Shown here piece by piece: positions 1 to 8,227 of a stretch of 64,000 bases of DNA. The notes under the pieces are model-generated. The model ran no database searches and was not told where the DNA came from. It saw only the letters and a program-made list of their open reading frames with translations. How positions within the stretch are numbered: the first letter of the stretch is position 1; each line of letters opens with the position of its first letter. Source of the stretch: Geobacillus genomosp. 3 (GTDB taxonomy: Bacteria > Bacillota > Bacilli > Bacillales > Anoxybacillaceae); assembly GCF_000445995.2 (NCBI RefSeq), contig NC_022080.4, positions 1,488,001 to 1,552,000 of the forward strand. Direction: 5' to 3'. Both the position numbers and the translations under genes were made by a program.

Positions 1-393
1 GGCCGGTTTTGGCCGTAGAGGAAAGTCCATGCTCGCACGGTGCTGAGATGCCCGTAGTGTTCGTGCCTAGCGAATCCATAAGCTAGGGCAGTCTGGCTTC
101 GGCTGGGCTGACGGCGGGGAAAGAACCTACGTCCCGGCCGGGATACGGTTCGATTACCCTGAAAGTGCCACAGTGACGGAGCTCTAAGGGAAACCTTAGA
201 GGTGGAACGCGGTAAACCCCACGAGCGAGAAACCCAAATGATGGTAGGGGCACCTTCCTGAAGGAAATGAACGGAGGGAAGGACAGGCGGCACATGCTGC
301 CTGTAGATAGATGATTACCGCCGGAGTACGAGGCGCAAAGCCGCTGGCAGTACGAAGGTACAGAACATGGCTTACAGAACATGATTAACGTGG
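1..393 (+). ncRNA. rnpB: RNase P RNA, type B, 5' end cut off
   Basis: This is the catalytic RNA of RNase P, which removes 5' leaders from pre-tRNAs together with the RnpA protein. The universally conserved stretch GAGGAAAGTCCATGCTCGCA lies near the window start, and ACAGTGA, GAGCGAGAAACCCAAAT and the 3' block AGATAGATGATTNCCGCC follow in order, as in the Bacillus type B RNA. Roughly 25 nt of the 5' end (P1 strand) lie outside the window. The 3' end is set near 393 because the P1 3' strand (GAACATGATTAACG) is followed by a terminator. The ORF that can be read on the opposite strand here is a shadow. Confidence 0.97.
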
Positions 394-406
394 TGATGGC
401 ATCATG

Positions 407-436
407 AAAAGCCCTCCTGCATGAAGGAGGGCTTTT
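407..436 (+). terminator. Rho-independent terminator of rnpB
   Basis: A perfect 12-bp stem (AAAAGCCCTCCT / AGGAGGGCTTTT) with a 6-nt loop runs into a T-tract, directly after the RNase P RNA. Confidence 0.85.
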
Positions 437-523
437 CGATTGCGTGTTTTTCGTGGTTAGATGGGATATAATGGGAATATGGGCGGCCAACAGTGATACA
501 TACCGTTTGCGAGGGGGAACAGA

Positions 524-1666
524 ATGAAGTCCTTTTCAATCATCGCCACGGCGGCGATGGGACTCGAGTCGGTCGTGGCCGAGGAAGTGCGCCGGCTCGG
601 CTACGAATGCCAAGTGGAGAACGGCAAAGTGACATTTGAAGGAGATGCGCTCGCCATTTGCCGCGCCAACCTTTGGCTGCGTACCGCTGACCGGGTGAAG
701 CTCAAAATCGGCGAGTTTCGGGCGACGACGTTTGAGGAGTTGTTTGAGCAGACGAAGGCGCTGCCATGGGCCGATTATTTGCCGAAAGATGCCGCGTTTC
801 CGGTAATCGGGAAATCGGTCAAGTCAACGCTGTTTAGCGTCTCTGACTGCCAAGCCATCGTCAAAAAGGCGGTTGTGGAAAGTTTAAACGAGCGCTACCG
901 GCTGTCATGGTTTCCGGAAACAGGGCCGCTCTGCCGCATTGAAGTGGCGCTCCATAAAGATATCGCTACTTTAACGATCGATGCGAGCGGCACCGGGCTG
1001 CACAAGCGTGGCTACCGCGCCCGTCAAGGGGAAGCGCCGCTAAGAGAGACGCTTGCGGCTGCCTTAGTGCTGCTCACGAACTGGACGCCCAATCGCCCGT
1101 TTGTTGATCCGTTTTGCGGTTCAGGGACGATCGCCATCGAAGCGGCGCTCATTGGCCAAAACATTGCCCCCGGGTTTAACCGCGATTTCGTTTCCGAACA
1201 ATGGCCGTGGATTGGGGAAGAGGTGTGGGATGAAGCGCGCCAAGAAGTGGAAGATATGGCGCGCTATGATGAGCCGCTCGATATTTGCGGAATTGACCTT
1301 GATCCACAGATGGTGGAAATCGCCAAGGTAAACGCGGCTGAAGCCGGGTTGGCTGATCTTCTTTCTTTTCAAACAGGGCGGGCGGAACAGTTTCGGACAG
1401 ATAAATTGTACGGAGTGATTGTCGGCAACCCGCCATACGGTGAACGGCTCGGCGAACAGCGGGAAGTCGAAGCGCTCTACCGCGCCATCGGCCGCACTTT
1501 CGCCGCCTTAGACACATGGTCGGTGTACATGTTAACCGCCCATCGTGGTTTTGAAACGCATTACGGGCGCCCCGCAACCAAGCGGCGCAAGTTGTTTAAT
1601 GGCTTTATTGAGACGCATTACTATCAATATTGGGGGCCGCGGCCGCCGCGCGAGGCTAGAAGTTGA
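524..1666 (+). CDS. ypsC: THUMP-domain 23S rRNA guanine-N2 methyltransferase (YpsC/RlmL-like)
   Basis: This cytosolic SAM-dependent enzyme of 380 aa is expected to methylate a guanine of 23S rRNA, as does the RlmL methyltransferase half in E. coli. The N-terminal part (about residues 1-160) has THUMP-domain character. The Rossmann methyltransferase follows, with the glycine-rich motif DPFCGSGTIAIE near residue 195 and the catalytic GNPPYGERL motif near residue 301, which is the N-P-P-Y signature of N2/N6 amino methyltransferases. The start ATG at 524 follows GAGGGGGAACAG. It lies just downstream of rnpB, as in B. subtilis. Older databases call this family a putative N6-adenine DNA methylase; the THUMP domain argues for RNA. 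Confidence 0.9.
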   Translation: MKSFSIIATAAMGLESVVAEEVRRLGYECQVENGKVTFEGDALAICRANLWLRTADRVKLKIGEFRATTFEELFEQTKALPWADYLPKDAAFPVIGKSVKSTLFSVSDCQAIVKKAVVESLNERYRLSWFPETGPLCRIEVALHKDIATLTIDASGTGLHKRGYRARQGEAPLRETLAAALVLLTNWTPNRPFVDPFCGSGTIAIEAALIGQNIAPGFNRDFVSEQWPWIGEEVWDEARQEVEDMARYDEPLDICGIDLDPQMVEIAKVNAAEAGLADLLSFQTGRAEQFRTDKLYGVIVGNPPYGERLGEQREVEALYRAIGRTFAALDTWSVYMLTAHRGFETHYGRPATKRRKLFNGFIETHYYQYWGPRPPREARS

Positions 1667-1790
1667 CTTCTTTGCGGCCATCCATCATAATATTGTCTTG
1701 TTATGGGAAAATCAGGCGCGCAACAAACATGTTGCGCGCTTACGCATGATGGTGCCGGGGGAGTTTATGCCAATTGGAGGGGTGGCGGCG

Positions 1791-3728
1791 ATGAGCCATG
1801 AACGTTATCCGTTTGTATTAGAAAAAAACGAAAACTTTTTTGATAAGCTCGGCCAATGGATCGGCGATGTCTTTTACGATATTTTGCCGGAGGCCGGCTT
1901 TGAGCTGCGTGATGAGCAAATTTATATGGCGTTCCAACTCGAGCGCGCGTTTCGCGAGAAAAAGGTGATCTTTGCGGAAGCCGGAGTCGGTACAGGAAAA
2001 ACGATCGTCTACTTGCTGTATGCGATTTGTTACGCCCGCTACACCGGCAAGCCGGCCATCATCGCCTGCGCCGATGAGACGCTGATCGAGCAACTCGTCA
2101 AAAAAGAAGGGGATATCGCCAAATTGTCCGATATCCTCGGACTGCATATCGACGTTCGGCTTGCCAAATCGCCGGATCAATATTTATGTTTAAATAAGCT
2201 CGAGGAAGTGACGACATATGATGACGAGGATATCGAATTATACGAGCGGATTTTTGATGAGCTTCCGGGATTCGTTCATGACAGCAAACCGATGCAGTCA
2301 TTTTACCGCTATGGCGATCGGAAAGAATACGCCCATTTGAGCGATGAGCAGTGGAAAAAAATCGCCTGGGATCCGTTTCAAGATTGTTTTACATGTGAAA
2401 AGCGGCATCGTTGCGGCCAGACGCTTTGGCGCGACTACTACCGGAAGGCGGCCGATTTGATCGTTTGTTCGCACGACTTTTATATGGAGCATGTATGGAC
2501 GTATGAAGCGCGCAAGCGGGAAGGGCAGCTGCCGCTTTTGCCGGAGGCGAGCTGCGTCGTGTTTGACGAAGGGCATTTGCTTGAGTTTGCCGCCCAAAAG
2601 GCGCTCACATATCGGATGAAAGAGACGACGCTCGAGATGTTGCTGACAAGGCTTCTTGAAAACGACATCCGCGAAGAGCTCGCCTACTTAATTGAAGAAA
2701 CACTCGAGACGAGCGGGCGCTTTTTTACGGAATTAAAAACATGCGCGAAAACTATCCCTGGCTCGAACCGGAGAGAAATTTCGCCGTCGCCGGAGCTTGA
2801 GCGGTGGTCGAAGCAGCTGCGCGACCAAATCGTTAGAATCGGCAATGAGCTCGTGTTTGAAAGTGAGACGTATACGATTGACCATTACCAACTCAATATT
2901 GTTGACGAATACTTGGACCAAATTCACTATTTGCTCGACTTGTTTTTGACAAGCGCCGATGCCATTGCGTGGCTCGAGTCGTCGCGCCAGGAGGCGACGC
3001 TTGTCGTCATGCCGCGGACGGTGCAAGAAGTGTTGCGTGAAAAAGTGTTTGCGAAGCGCATGCCGTTTATCTTCTCATCAGCCACGTTGTCGAACGGAAA
3101 GTCGTTTCAATATATGGCTGAAAGTTTAGGCATTGATGACTATTTGTCGTTCAGCGTGCCGTCGCCGTTTGATTACGATGAGCAAATGACGATTTATATG
3201 CCGACGTTCCGGGCCGGCGAGACGCTGTTTGCCGAGAAATACGCCTATGCGCTTACGAAGCTGCGTGAAACAGGCGGACGGGCGCTCATTTTGTTTCCGA
3301 CGCGCGAGGAGCTGCTTCAATTTAAAGAAGCGGCGTCCGGCGAACCGTTTTCGTTCTTGTTTGAGGGAGACCGTGAAATTAGCGATTTAGTCGCTGAGTT
3401 TCAGCGCGATGAGGAGACCGTGCTTTGTTCGGAACATTTATGGGAAGGGCTTGACATCCCAGGGCCGTCATTGTCAAACGTCATCATTTGGTCACTTCCG
3501 TATCCGCCGAACGATCCGGTGTTTCAGTCGAAACGGAGGGCATACCGCGATCCGTTTTGGGACGTCGATGTTCCGTATATGCTTCTCCGCCTCCGCCAAG
3601 GGATCGGTCGGCTCATCCGCACGCGCGATGACCGCGGCATCGTCTCCATTTTGATCACCGATCGGGAGGACAGGCAGGTGATCGCTGCGATCAAAGACGT
3701 CTTACCGACGTCCGTGAGGGAAGAATAA
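1791..3728 (+). CDS. ypvA: DinG/XPD-family Fe-S ATP-dependent DNA helicase (YpvA)
   Basis: A superfamily 2 helicase of 645 aa related to DinG, Rad3 and XPD. Walker A (EAGVGTGKT) is near residue 63, the DEGH box near 258 and motif VI (QGIGRLIRT) near 603. Four cysteines at about 133, 199, 202 and 208 have the spacing of the Fe-S cluster found in this group. An open frame extends upstream to 1545 inside ypsC, but the ATG at 1791 is preceded by GGAGG with 10-nt spacing and gives the usual family length (B. subtilis YpvA is about 640 aa). A GTG at 1782 is too close to that site. A terminator overlaps the stop. Probable role: unwinding of structured DNA during repair. Confidence 0.9.
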   Translation: MSHERYPFVLEKNENFFDKLGQWIGDVFYDILPEAGFELRDEQIYMAFQLERAFREKKVIFAEAGVGTGKTIVYLLYAICYARYTGKPAIIACADETLIEQLVKKEGDIAKLSDILGLHIDVRLAKSPDQYLCLNKLEEVTTYDDEDIELYERIFDELPGFVHDSKPMQSFYRYGDRKEYAHLSDEQWKKIAWDPFQDCFTCEKRHRCGQTLWRDYYRKAADLIVCSHDFYMEHVWTYEARKREGQLPLLPEASCVVFDEGHLLEFAAQKALTYRMKETTLEMLLTRLLENDIREELAYLIEETLETSGRFFTELKTCAKTIPGSNRREISPSPELERWSKQLRDQIVRIGNELVFESETYTIDHYQLNIVDEYLDQIHYLLDLFLTSADAIAWLESSRQEATLVVMPRTVQEVLREKVFAKRMPFIFSSATLSNGKSFQYMAESLGIDDYLSFSVPSPFDYDEQMTIYMPTFRAGETLFAEKYAYALTKLRETGGRALILFPTREELLQFKEAASGEPFSFLFEGDREISDLVAEFQRDEETVLCSEHLWEGLDIPGPSLSNVIIWSLPYPPNDPVFQSKRRAYRDPFWDVDVPYMLLRLRQGIGRLIRTRDDRGIVSILITDREDRQVIAAIKDVLPTSVREE

Positions 3729-3747
3729 CGTTCTTCCCTCTTTTTTT
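3716..3747 (+). terminator. Terminator overlapping the ypvA stop codon
   Basis: The stem GAGGGAAGAA / TTCTTCCCTC with loop TAACG is followed by seven T. The ypvA stop codon TAA lies in the loop. Confidence 0.9.
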
Positions 3748-3843
3748 GGCCGAAAACGACGTTTCTTCGCCATCAAGAAGGAAAAAAGCGCCTAGTTATG
3801 GAAATGATGATACGGCCATCGAAAACCAATAGGGGGATTGAGC

Positions 3844-5349
3844 ATGAGAAAGCGAATCGAAGCACAGTTTTTGCAATACGTCAAAAAAATGATGGGCTAC
3901 CATGAAGCGATCAGCTTAATGTATTGGGATTTGCGAACCGGGGCTCCGAGAAAAGGGGTGGAGCAGCGTGCCGAAGTGATCGGCCTGTTGTCGGAAGAAG
4001 TGTTTCAAATGTCAACGTCAGAGGAGATGGCGGCGTTTATCGCCAAGCTGTCAGCTAAAGAGGTGTATGAACAGCTCGGTGAAGTGACACAGCATACGCT
4101 TAATGAATGCCAAAAAGAATACGAGCGGAATAAAAAAATTCCAGCGGATGAGTATAAAGCGTATGTCATGCTTTGCTCAAAGGCGGAAAGCGTCTGGGAA
4201 GAGGCGAAAGCGGCCGCCGATTTTGCCCGTTTTCGTCCGTATTTGGAACAAATCATCGACTTTCAGCGCCGCTTTATCGGTTACTGGGGGCATGAAGGGC
4301 ATCCGTACAATACGCTTCTTGACCAGTATGAGCCGGGCATGACGGTCGAGCTGCTTGACGCGCTGTTCAATCAGTTGCGCGAGCGCATCGTCCCGCTTGT
4401 ACAGGCCATTTCCGCTGCAAAGGGCAGGCCGGATACGTCGTTTTTGTTTGCGCCGTTCCCGAAGGAAAAGCAGCGTGCCTTTCTTTTGGAACTACTTCCG
4501 GAATTGGGCTATGATTTTGGCAAAGGACGGCTTGATGAAACGGTTCACCCGTTTGCAATCGGGCTGAACCCGAACGACGTGCGCATTACGACCCGTTACG
4601 ATGAGCGCGATTTCCGCACCGCCATCTTCGGAACGATTCATGAGTGCGGCCATGCGCTGTATGAACAACATATTTCCGAAACACTTGTCGGCACGCCGCT
4701 TTGCGGCGGGGCATCGATGGGCATTCATGAGTCGCAGTCGCTTTTTTTTGAAAATATGATCGGCCGTCATAAGTCATTTTGGAAACGGCATTACCCGCGC
4801 CTGGCGCAATACGCACCAACGCAGTTCGCCGGCGTTTCGCTTGATGCGTTTTACCGGGCGATCAATGAGGCGAAGCCGTCGCTTATTCGGATTGAAGCCG
4901 ATGAGTTGACCTACCCGCTTCATATTATCATCCGTTATGAAATCGAAAAACAGCTGTTTGCGGGAGAGATCGAAGCGGCGGATTTGCCGGACGTGTGGAA
5001 TGAGAAATACGAGCAATATCTCGGCATTCGTCCGCATAACGATGCGGTCGGCGTTTTGCAAGATGTTCACTGGTCAGGCGGCAGCTTCGGCTATTTTCCG
5101 TCCTATGCGCTCGGCTATATGTACGCGGCGCAATTCAAACAGGCGCTCGAAAAAGAGCTCGATATGGCGAGGCTGCTTGAAGAAGGGAACATCGCACCGA
5201 TCCGCGAATGGCTGACCGAACACATTCACCGGTTTGGCAAAACGAAAAAGCCGCTCGACCTTGTGCGTGATGCCACCGGTGAGCCGCTCAACGCCGAACA
5301 CTTGATCCGTTATTTAGAAGAAAAATATCAAGCGATTTATCGTCTGTAA
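3844..5349 (+). CDS. ypwA: M32 metallocarboxypeptidase (carboxypeptidase Taq family)
   Basis: A 501-aa zinc (or cobalt) carboxypeptidase of family M32, which removes C-terminal residues from peptides in the cytosol. The zinc-binding motif HECGH is near residue 265 and HESQS, carrying the third metal ligand, follows about 30 residues later. This arrangement is typical of Thermus carboxypeptidase Taq and B. subtilis YpwA. The ATG at 3844 sits 7 nt after AGGGGG; a TTG two codons upstream is also in frame but too close to that site. It is convergent with the oxidase operon and shares its terminator. Confidence 0.92.
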   Translation: MRKRIEAQFLQYVKKMMGYHEAISLMYWDLRTGAPRKGVEQRAEVIGLLSEEVFQMSTSEEMAAFIAKLSAKEVYEQLGEVTQHTLNECQKEYERNKKIPADEYKAYVMLCSKAESVWEEAKAAADFARFRPYLEQIIDFQRRFIGYWGHEGHPYNTLLDQYEPGMTVELLDALFNQLRERIVPLVQAISAAKGRPDTSFLFAPFPKEKQRAFLLELLPELGYDFGKGRLDETVHPFAIGLNPNDVRITTRYDERDFRTAIFGTIHECGHALYEQHISETLVGTPLCGGASMGIHESQSLFFENMIGRHKSFWKRHYPRLAQYAPTQFAGVSLDAFYRAINEAKPSLIRIEADELTYPLHIIIRYEIEKQLFAGEIEAADLPDVWNEKYEQYLGIRPHNDAVGVLQDVHWSGGSFGYFPSYALGYMYAAQFKQALEKELDMARLLEEGNIAPIREWLTEHIHRFGKTKKPLDLVRDATGEPLNAEHLIRYLEEKYQAIYRL

Positions 5350-5391
5350 AACGAATCCCCCCTCTCCGGTTTGGAAGAGGGGGATTCGTTT
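5348..5391. terminator. Bidirectional terminator between ypwA and cbaA
   Basis: A long stem (about 16 bp, AAACGAATCCCCC... pairing with ...GGGGGATTCGTTT) joins the stop codons of two convergent genes and can serve both strands. Confidence 0.85.
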
Positions 5392-7039
5392 ACCATAATT
5401 TATATCCTTTTGACCCCGGCGGGGCGTTTTGGATAATGTCAATAAGCGGTACGGTATACGCGATCAAAATAAGCGCAACAACAAGGCCGATCCACAGCTT
5501 CCAGTTTTCGAACGCCAACGCTGCCCGTTCCTGCGGAGCGGCCGCTTCGGCGACCGGGAATTCGGTTTCGCCTTTCGGAGCGAAAAACGCCAGGTTAATG
5601 ACGATGACGAGAATCAAAATAATGCCGATGAACAAAATGGTGCCGCCGACCGCCTGGGCGATTTGGTACGGGATCCATTCAAGCGCCTGCGGCGAGTTGC
5701 CGTATGTGGAGAACGCCGAGCGCCGCGGCGCCCCGAGCAAGCCGGCAAAGTGCATCGAGCCGGACATAAATGTCATCCCGACCGCCCACACGATCGTTTG
5801 GATGATGGCAAGCCGGTTCATCGCTTTCGTCATCACCCGGCCGGTCAAATGCGGGATGAGCCAATACGATGCGCCGAAAAATGTTAAGACAACGGTGGTA
5901 GCCACTGTCAGATGGAAGTGGCCGGTCACCCAAATCGTGTTATGAACGACCTGGTTGAGTTGGTGCGAAGCGTTAATGATTCCGCCTGTGCCGGCCGGAA
6001 TGAAAAACAGCATTCCGACAAACGGCGCGAAAAAGCGGGCATCTCCCCACGGCAGTTTCCGCCACCAACCGAACAGGCCGGTTGCCCCTTGCGAGCGGCC
6101 GTACGATTCAAACGTCGCAAACATGGAGAACGCGGTCATGAGCGACGGGATGATGACCATAAACGTCAAGACGACTTGCACGTATTTCCAAAATGGCGAA
6201 ATCCCCGGTTCAAGCAATTGGTGGTGGAAGCCGACCGGAATCGAAAACAGCAAAAACAAGATAAACGCCAACCGCGCGAGCGAATCGGAGAAAATTTTGC
6301 CCCCGATTACTTTCGGAATGACAGCATACCAGACCATATACGCCGGCAGCAGCCAGAAGTAAACGAGCGGATGGCCGAAATACCAAAACAGCGTCCGGCT
6401 CAACAGCACGTTCACGCGGTCAGTGAGCCCGAGCGACCAAGGAATGAGCTGCAAGACGACAGTCGCAGCAACGCCGAGCGTACAAATAAGCCACAGCGCC
6501 ATGTTCGTGACCGACATAAATGTCAATAGCGGGCTCGCCTGGCCGCGGTGCGCTTTCCGCCAGCGAGCATAATGGGCAAACATTGAAAAACCGCTCATCC
6601 AGCTGCCGACGACAACGAGCGCCAAGCCGATGTAAAAGCCGGCATGCGCTTGCAGCGGCGCATAAAACGTATACAGTACCGCTGCCTGCCCAGTGAGGAT
6701 GAAAAAGGCGCTCATGGCCGTTCCGATCGTCATCATCCAAAAACCGATCCAACCGAACCGGCGCGAACCGTCCGAGAGCGCTCCGGTCGTGCGGCTGACG
6801 GCGGCAAACTGGAAGCCGATAATGAAAAACGTTGTCAGCACAAGCCCAAGCAAGACGCCGTGCGTCGTTAAAATCGTGTAGTAGCTGATGCCGGCCGGCA
6901 ATTCAAATTTGCCGGAGCGAACCAATGTTTGCAAAAGGCCGGCGAAGCCGCCCAACGCGAGAGCAGTAAAGGCGACAAATAAATGCGCCAGCGCCAGTTT
7001 GGCGTCGCGGCGATCGACTTTTTCCAACGGTTGCATCAT
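5390..7039 (-). CDS. cbaA: Cytochrome c oxidase subunit I, ba3 type (b(o/a)3)
   Basis: The main catalytic subunit (about 549 aa, some 13 membrane helices) of a B-family heme-copper oxidase, which reduces O2 to water and pumps protons. Ligand motifs are visible in order: TTHGVLLG for the low-spin heme, FGHPLVYFWLLPAY for CuB with the cross-linked Tyr, HH in FHHQLLEP for CuB, and GHFHLTV for the two hemes. The N-terminal sequence resembles the Thermus ba3 and G. stearothermophilus b(o/a)3 enzymes. The start could be the ATG at 7039 or at 7036; the latter is better spaced from GGTGGAG. The cbaB stop ends 2 nt upstream of the start, so translation is probably coupled. Confidence 0.93.
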   Translation of the reverse strand: MMQPLEKVDRRDAKLALAHLFVAFTALALGGFAGLLQTLVRSGKFELPAGISYYTILTTHGVLLGLVLTTFFIIGFQFAAVSRTTGALSDGSRRFGWIGFWMMTIGTAMSAFFILTGQAAVLYTFYAPLQAHAGFYIGLALVVVGSWMSGFSMFAHYARWRKAHRGQASPLLTFMSVTNMALWLICTLGVAATVVLQLIPWSLGLTDRVNVLLSRTLFWYFGHPLVYFWLLPAYMVWYAVIPKVIGGKIFSDSLARLAFILFLLFSIPVGFHHQLLEPGISPFWKYVQVVLTFMVIIPSLMTAFSMFATFESYGRSQGATGLFGWWRKLPWGDARFFAPFVGMLFFIPAGTGGIINASHQLNQVVHNTIWVTGHFHLTVATTVVLTFFGASYWLIPHLTGRVMTKAMNRLAIIQTIVWAVGMTFMSGSMHFAGLLGAPRRSAFSTYGNSPQALEWIPYQIAQAVGGTILFIGIILILVIVINLAFFAPKGETEFPVAEAAAPQERAALAFENWKLWIGLVVALILIAYTVPLIDIIQNAPPGSKGYKLW

Positions 7040-7040
7040 G

Positions 7041-7511
7041 TTACTCCACCACCTTAATGCGCGCCGTCATCATATGGTGGCCGGCGCCGCAATATTCATT
7101 GCAAAGAATCGTGTATTCGCCCGGTTCATCAAATGTAGTCGTCAAACTGTTGACATAGCCGGGTTCAACCATCATATTCACGTTTGTTCCCGGAATTTGA
7201 AATCCGTGGATAACGTCCTTTGAGGTGACGTTAATCGTCACTTTCGCTCCTTTTGGAATTTCAATGGCATTTGGCGTAAAGGAAAAGGCAGCGACGACGA
7301 TGTTCAGTTCGTATTCGTTATCTCCTTTTTTGACAAGACCCGGCTGATCGAACGGCGGTGTCGTATCGACTTTTTCCGGATCGATCGTCGTCAAGCAGCT
7401 TGGCGGCTGCTGTCCGGCGGCGAAAGCGCTCACACCGACGACGGTTAAAAAGACAATGAGACAGCCGATGCCAAACGTCAACCAAATTTTTTCGTACTTA
7501 TGAATGTGCAT
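7041..7511 (-). CDS. cbaB: Cytochrome c oxidase subunit II, ba3 type (CuA subunit)
   Basis: A 156-aa subunit with one N-terminal membrane helix (about residues 10-32) and an extracytoplasmic cupredoxin domain. It takes electrons from cytochrome c. The CuA motif CNEYCGAGHHMM is near the C terminus and an upstream His (VIHGFQIPG) completes the dinuclear copper site. The protein is short and has one helix, as in the ba3 class; A-type subunits II have two. A GGGAGGG ribosome site precedes the ATG. It is the middle gene of the three-gene operon. Confidence 0.93.
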   Translation of the reverse strand: MHIHKYEKIWLTFGIGCLIVFLTVVGVSAFAAGQQPPSCLTTIDPEKVDTTPPFDQPGLVKKGDNEYELNIVVAAFSFTPNAIEIPKGAKVTINVTSKDVIHGFQIPGTNVNMMVEPGYVNSLTTTFDEPGEYTILCNEYCGAGHHMMTARIKVVE

Positions 7512-7532
7512 CTCAAGTCCCTCCCTTGCCGC

Positions 7533-7694
7533 TTACATGCGGTGCAAAAATAAAAAGTAGACGCTGACCCAGGCGAAAATGATGAAAAAGCCGAGCAAAA
7601 ACACGGATGCCAGCGTACCGCCAAGCGCCGGCTCTTTCTCTTTTTTCGTTTGCCGGGTCACTGCCGTCGGTTTTGTCCACTCCGGTTTTGCCAT
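7533..7694 (-). CDS. Small one-helix subunit of the ba3 oxidase (subunit IIa-like)
   Basis: This 53-aa ORF heads the oxidase operon. A basic hydrophilic N terminus (MAKPEWTKPTAVTRQTKKEK) leads into one membrane helix (about residues 27-50). Thermus ba3 oxidase has a similarly tiny subunit IIa, and Geobacillus and Bacillus relatives encode a small 2A protein just before subunit II. GAGGAGG lies about 6 nt before the ATG. The frame also stays open far upstream on this strand, which is an artefact of the repeat gene on the other strand; the ribosome site fixes the true start. Confidence 0.8.
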   Translation of the reverse strand: MAKPEWTKPTAVTRQTKKEKEPALGGTLASVFLLGFFIIFAWVSVYFLFLHRM

Positions 7695-7774
7695 ACCGTA
7701 TCCCTCCTCTTTTTTGAAGTCATCCCCCATCACATTAGTGAGGCAGGCGCGCCAACTAGCGGATTTCCCTGCTT

Positions 7775-7824
7775 TGACACTATCATAACTGTAGGAAAGT
7801 GTGGCAACAGTGACTTTTCTCACA
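7775..7824 (-). promoter_or_regulatory. Candidate promoter and FNR/CRP-type site of the ba3 operon
   Basis: Reading the minus strand, a TATGAT -10 box lies at 7787-7782, and the best -35-like hexamer (TTGCCA, 7807-7802) is only 14 bp away, so the -35 is poor. TGTGAGAAAAGTCACT (7824-7809) matches the FNR/CRP consensus TGTGA-N6-TCACA at 9 of 10 positions. Its centre falls about 41.5 bp upstream of the predicted start near 7775, the position of class II activators. The remaining leader to 8200 holds no other clear site. Confidence 0.55.
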
Positions 7825-7986
7825 AAAATGATGCGGGAAGTTTGAACAAATGGTGACGATTGTGAAAAAAGTATGAAGAAGATGGGAGTAGGACGGGGCG
7901 CCGAAACGAATGATCGTCCTTTAGCGGTGGATAGATGGCGCCGGTTTTGGTAATGAGAGAACCGGGACGACAGCCTGGCGTTCGGC

Positions 7987-8114
7987 ATGACCGCCATCAT
8001 CGTAAATGCCGTCGTCCATTTCGGCAAGGCGAGAAAATTGGCCGCACTGCTGCTGCAGGAACAAAAAATTTCATAATCGTGTTGATCGCTTTCGTAGCCA
8101 TCTTCGTTTTCTGA
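7987..8114 (+). pseudogene. Possible remnant of a small membrane protein, frameshifted
   Basis: From the ATG at 7987 the frame reads MTAIIVNAVVHFGKARKLAA and stops just after an A6 run (8063-8068). With one extra A it would continue into a clean membrane helix (IIVLIAFVAIFVF) and stop at 8114. There is no good ribosome site and I do not recognise the family. This is the only coding-like signal in the 530-bp gap between the oxidase operon and the coiled-coil gene. Confidence 0.3.
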
Positions 8115-8227
8115 CCGCTGCCTCGGAAATGGGGATGGCTTTTTTGTCGGCGTGTCGATTGGCGGTGAAAACGATAGAAATGGGGAGAAGTATGATGATA
8201 TAATGGAAAGCAAAAGGGGGTGAAACG

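Noticed and set aside
5429..6881. Plus-strand ORFs opposite cbaA
   Set aside because: Shadow frames of a membrane protein gene: unusual composition, no ribosome sites, no motifs.
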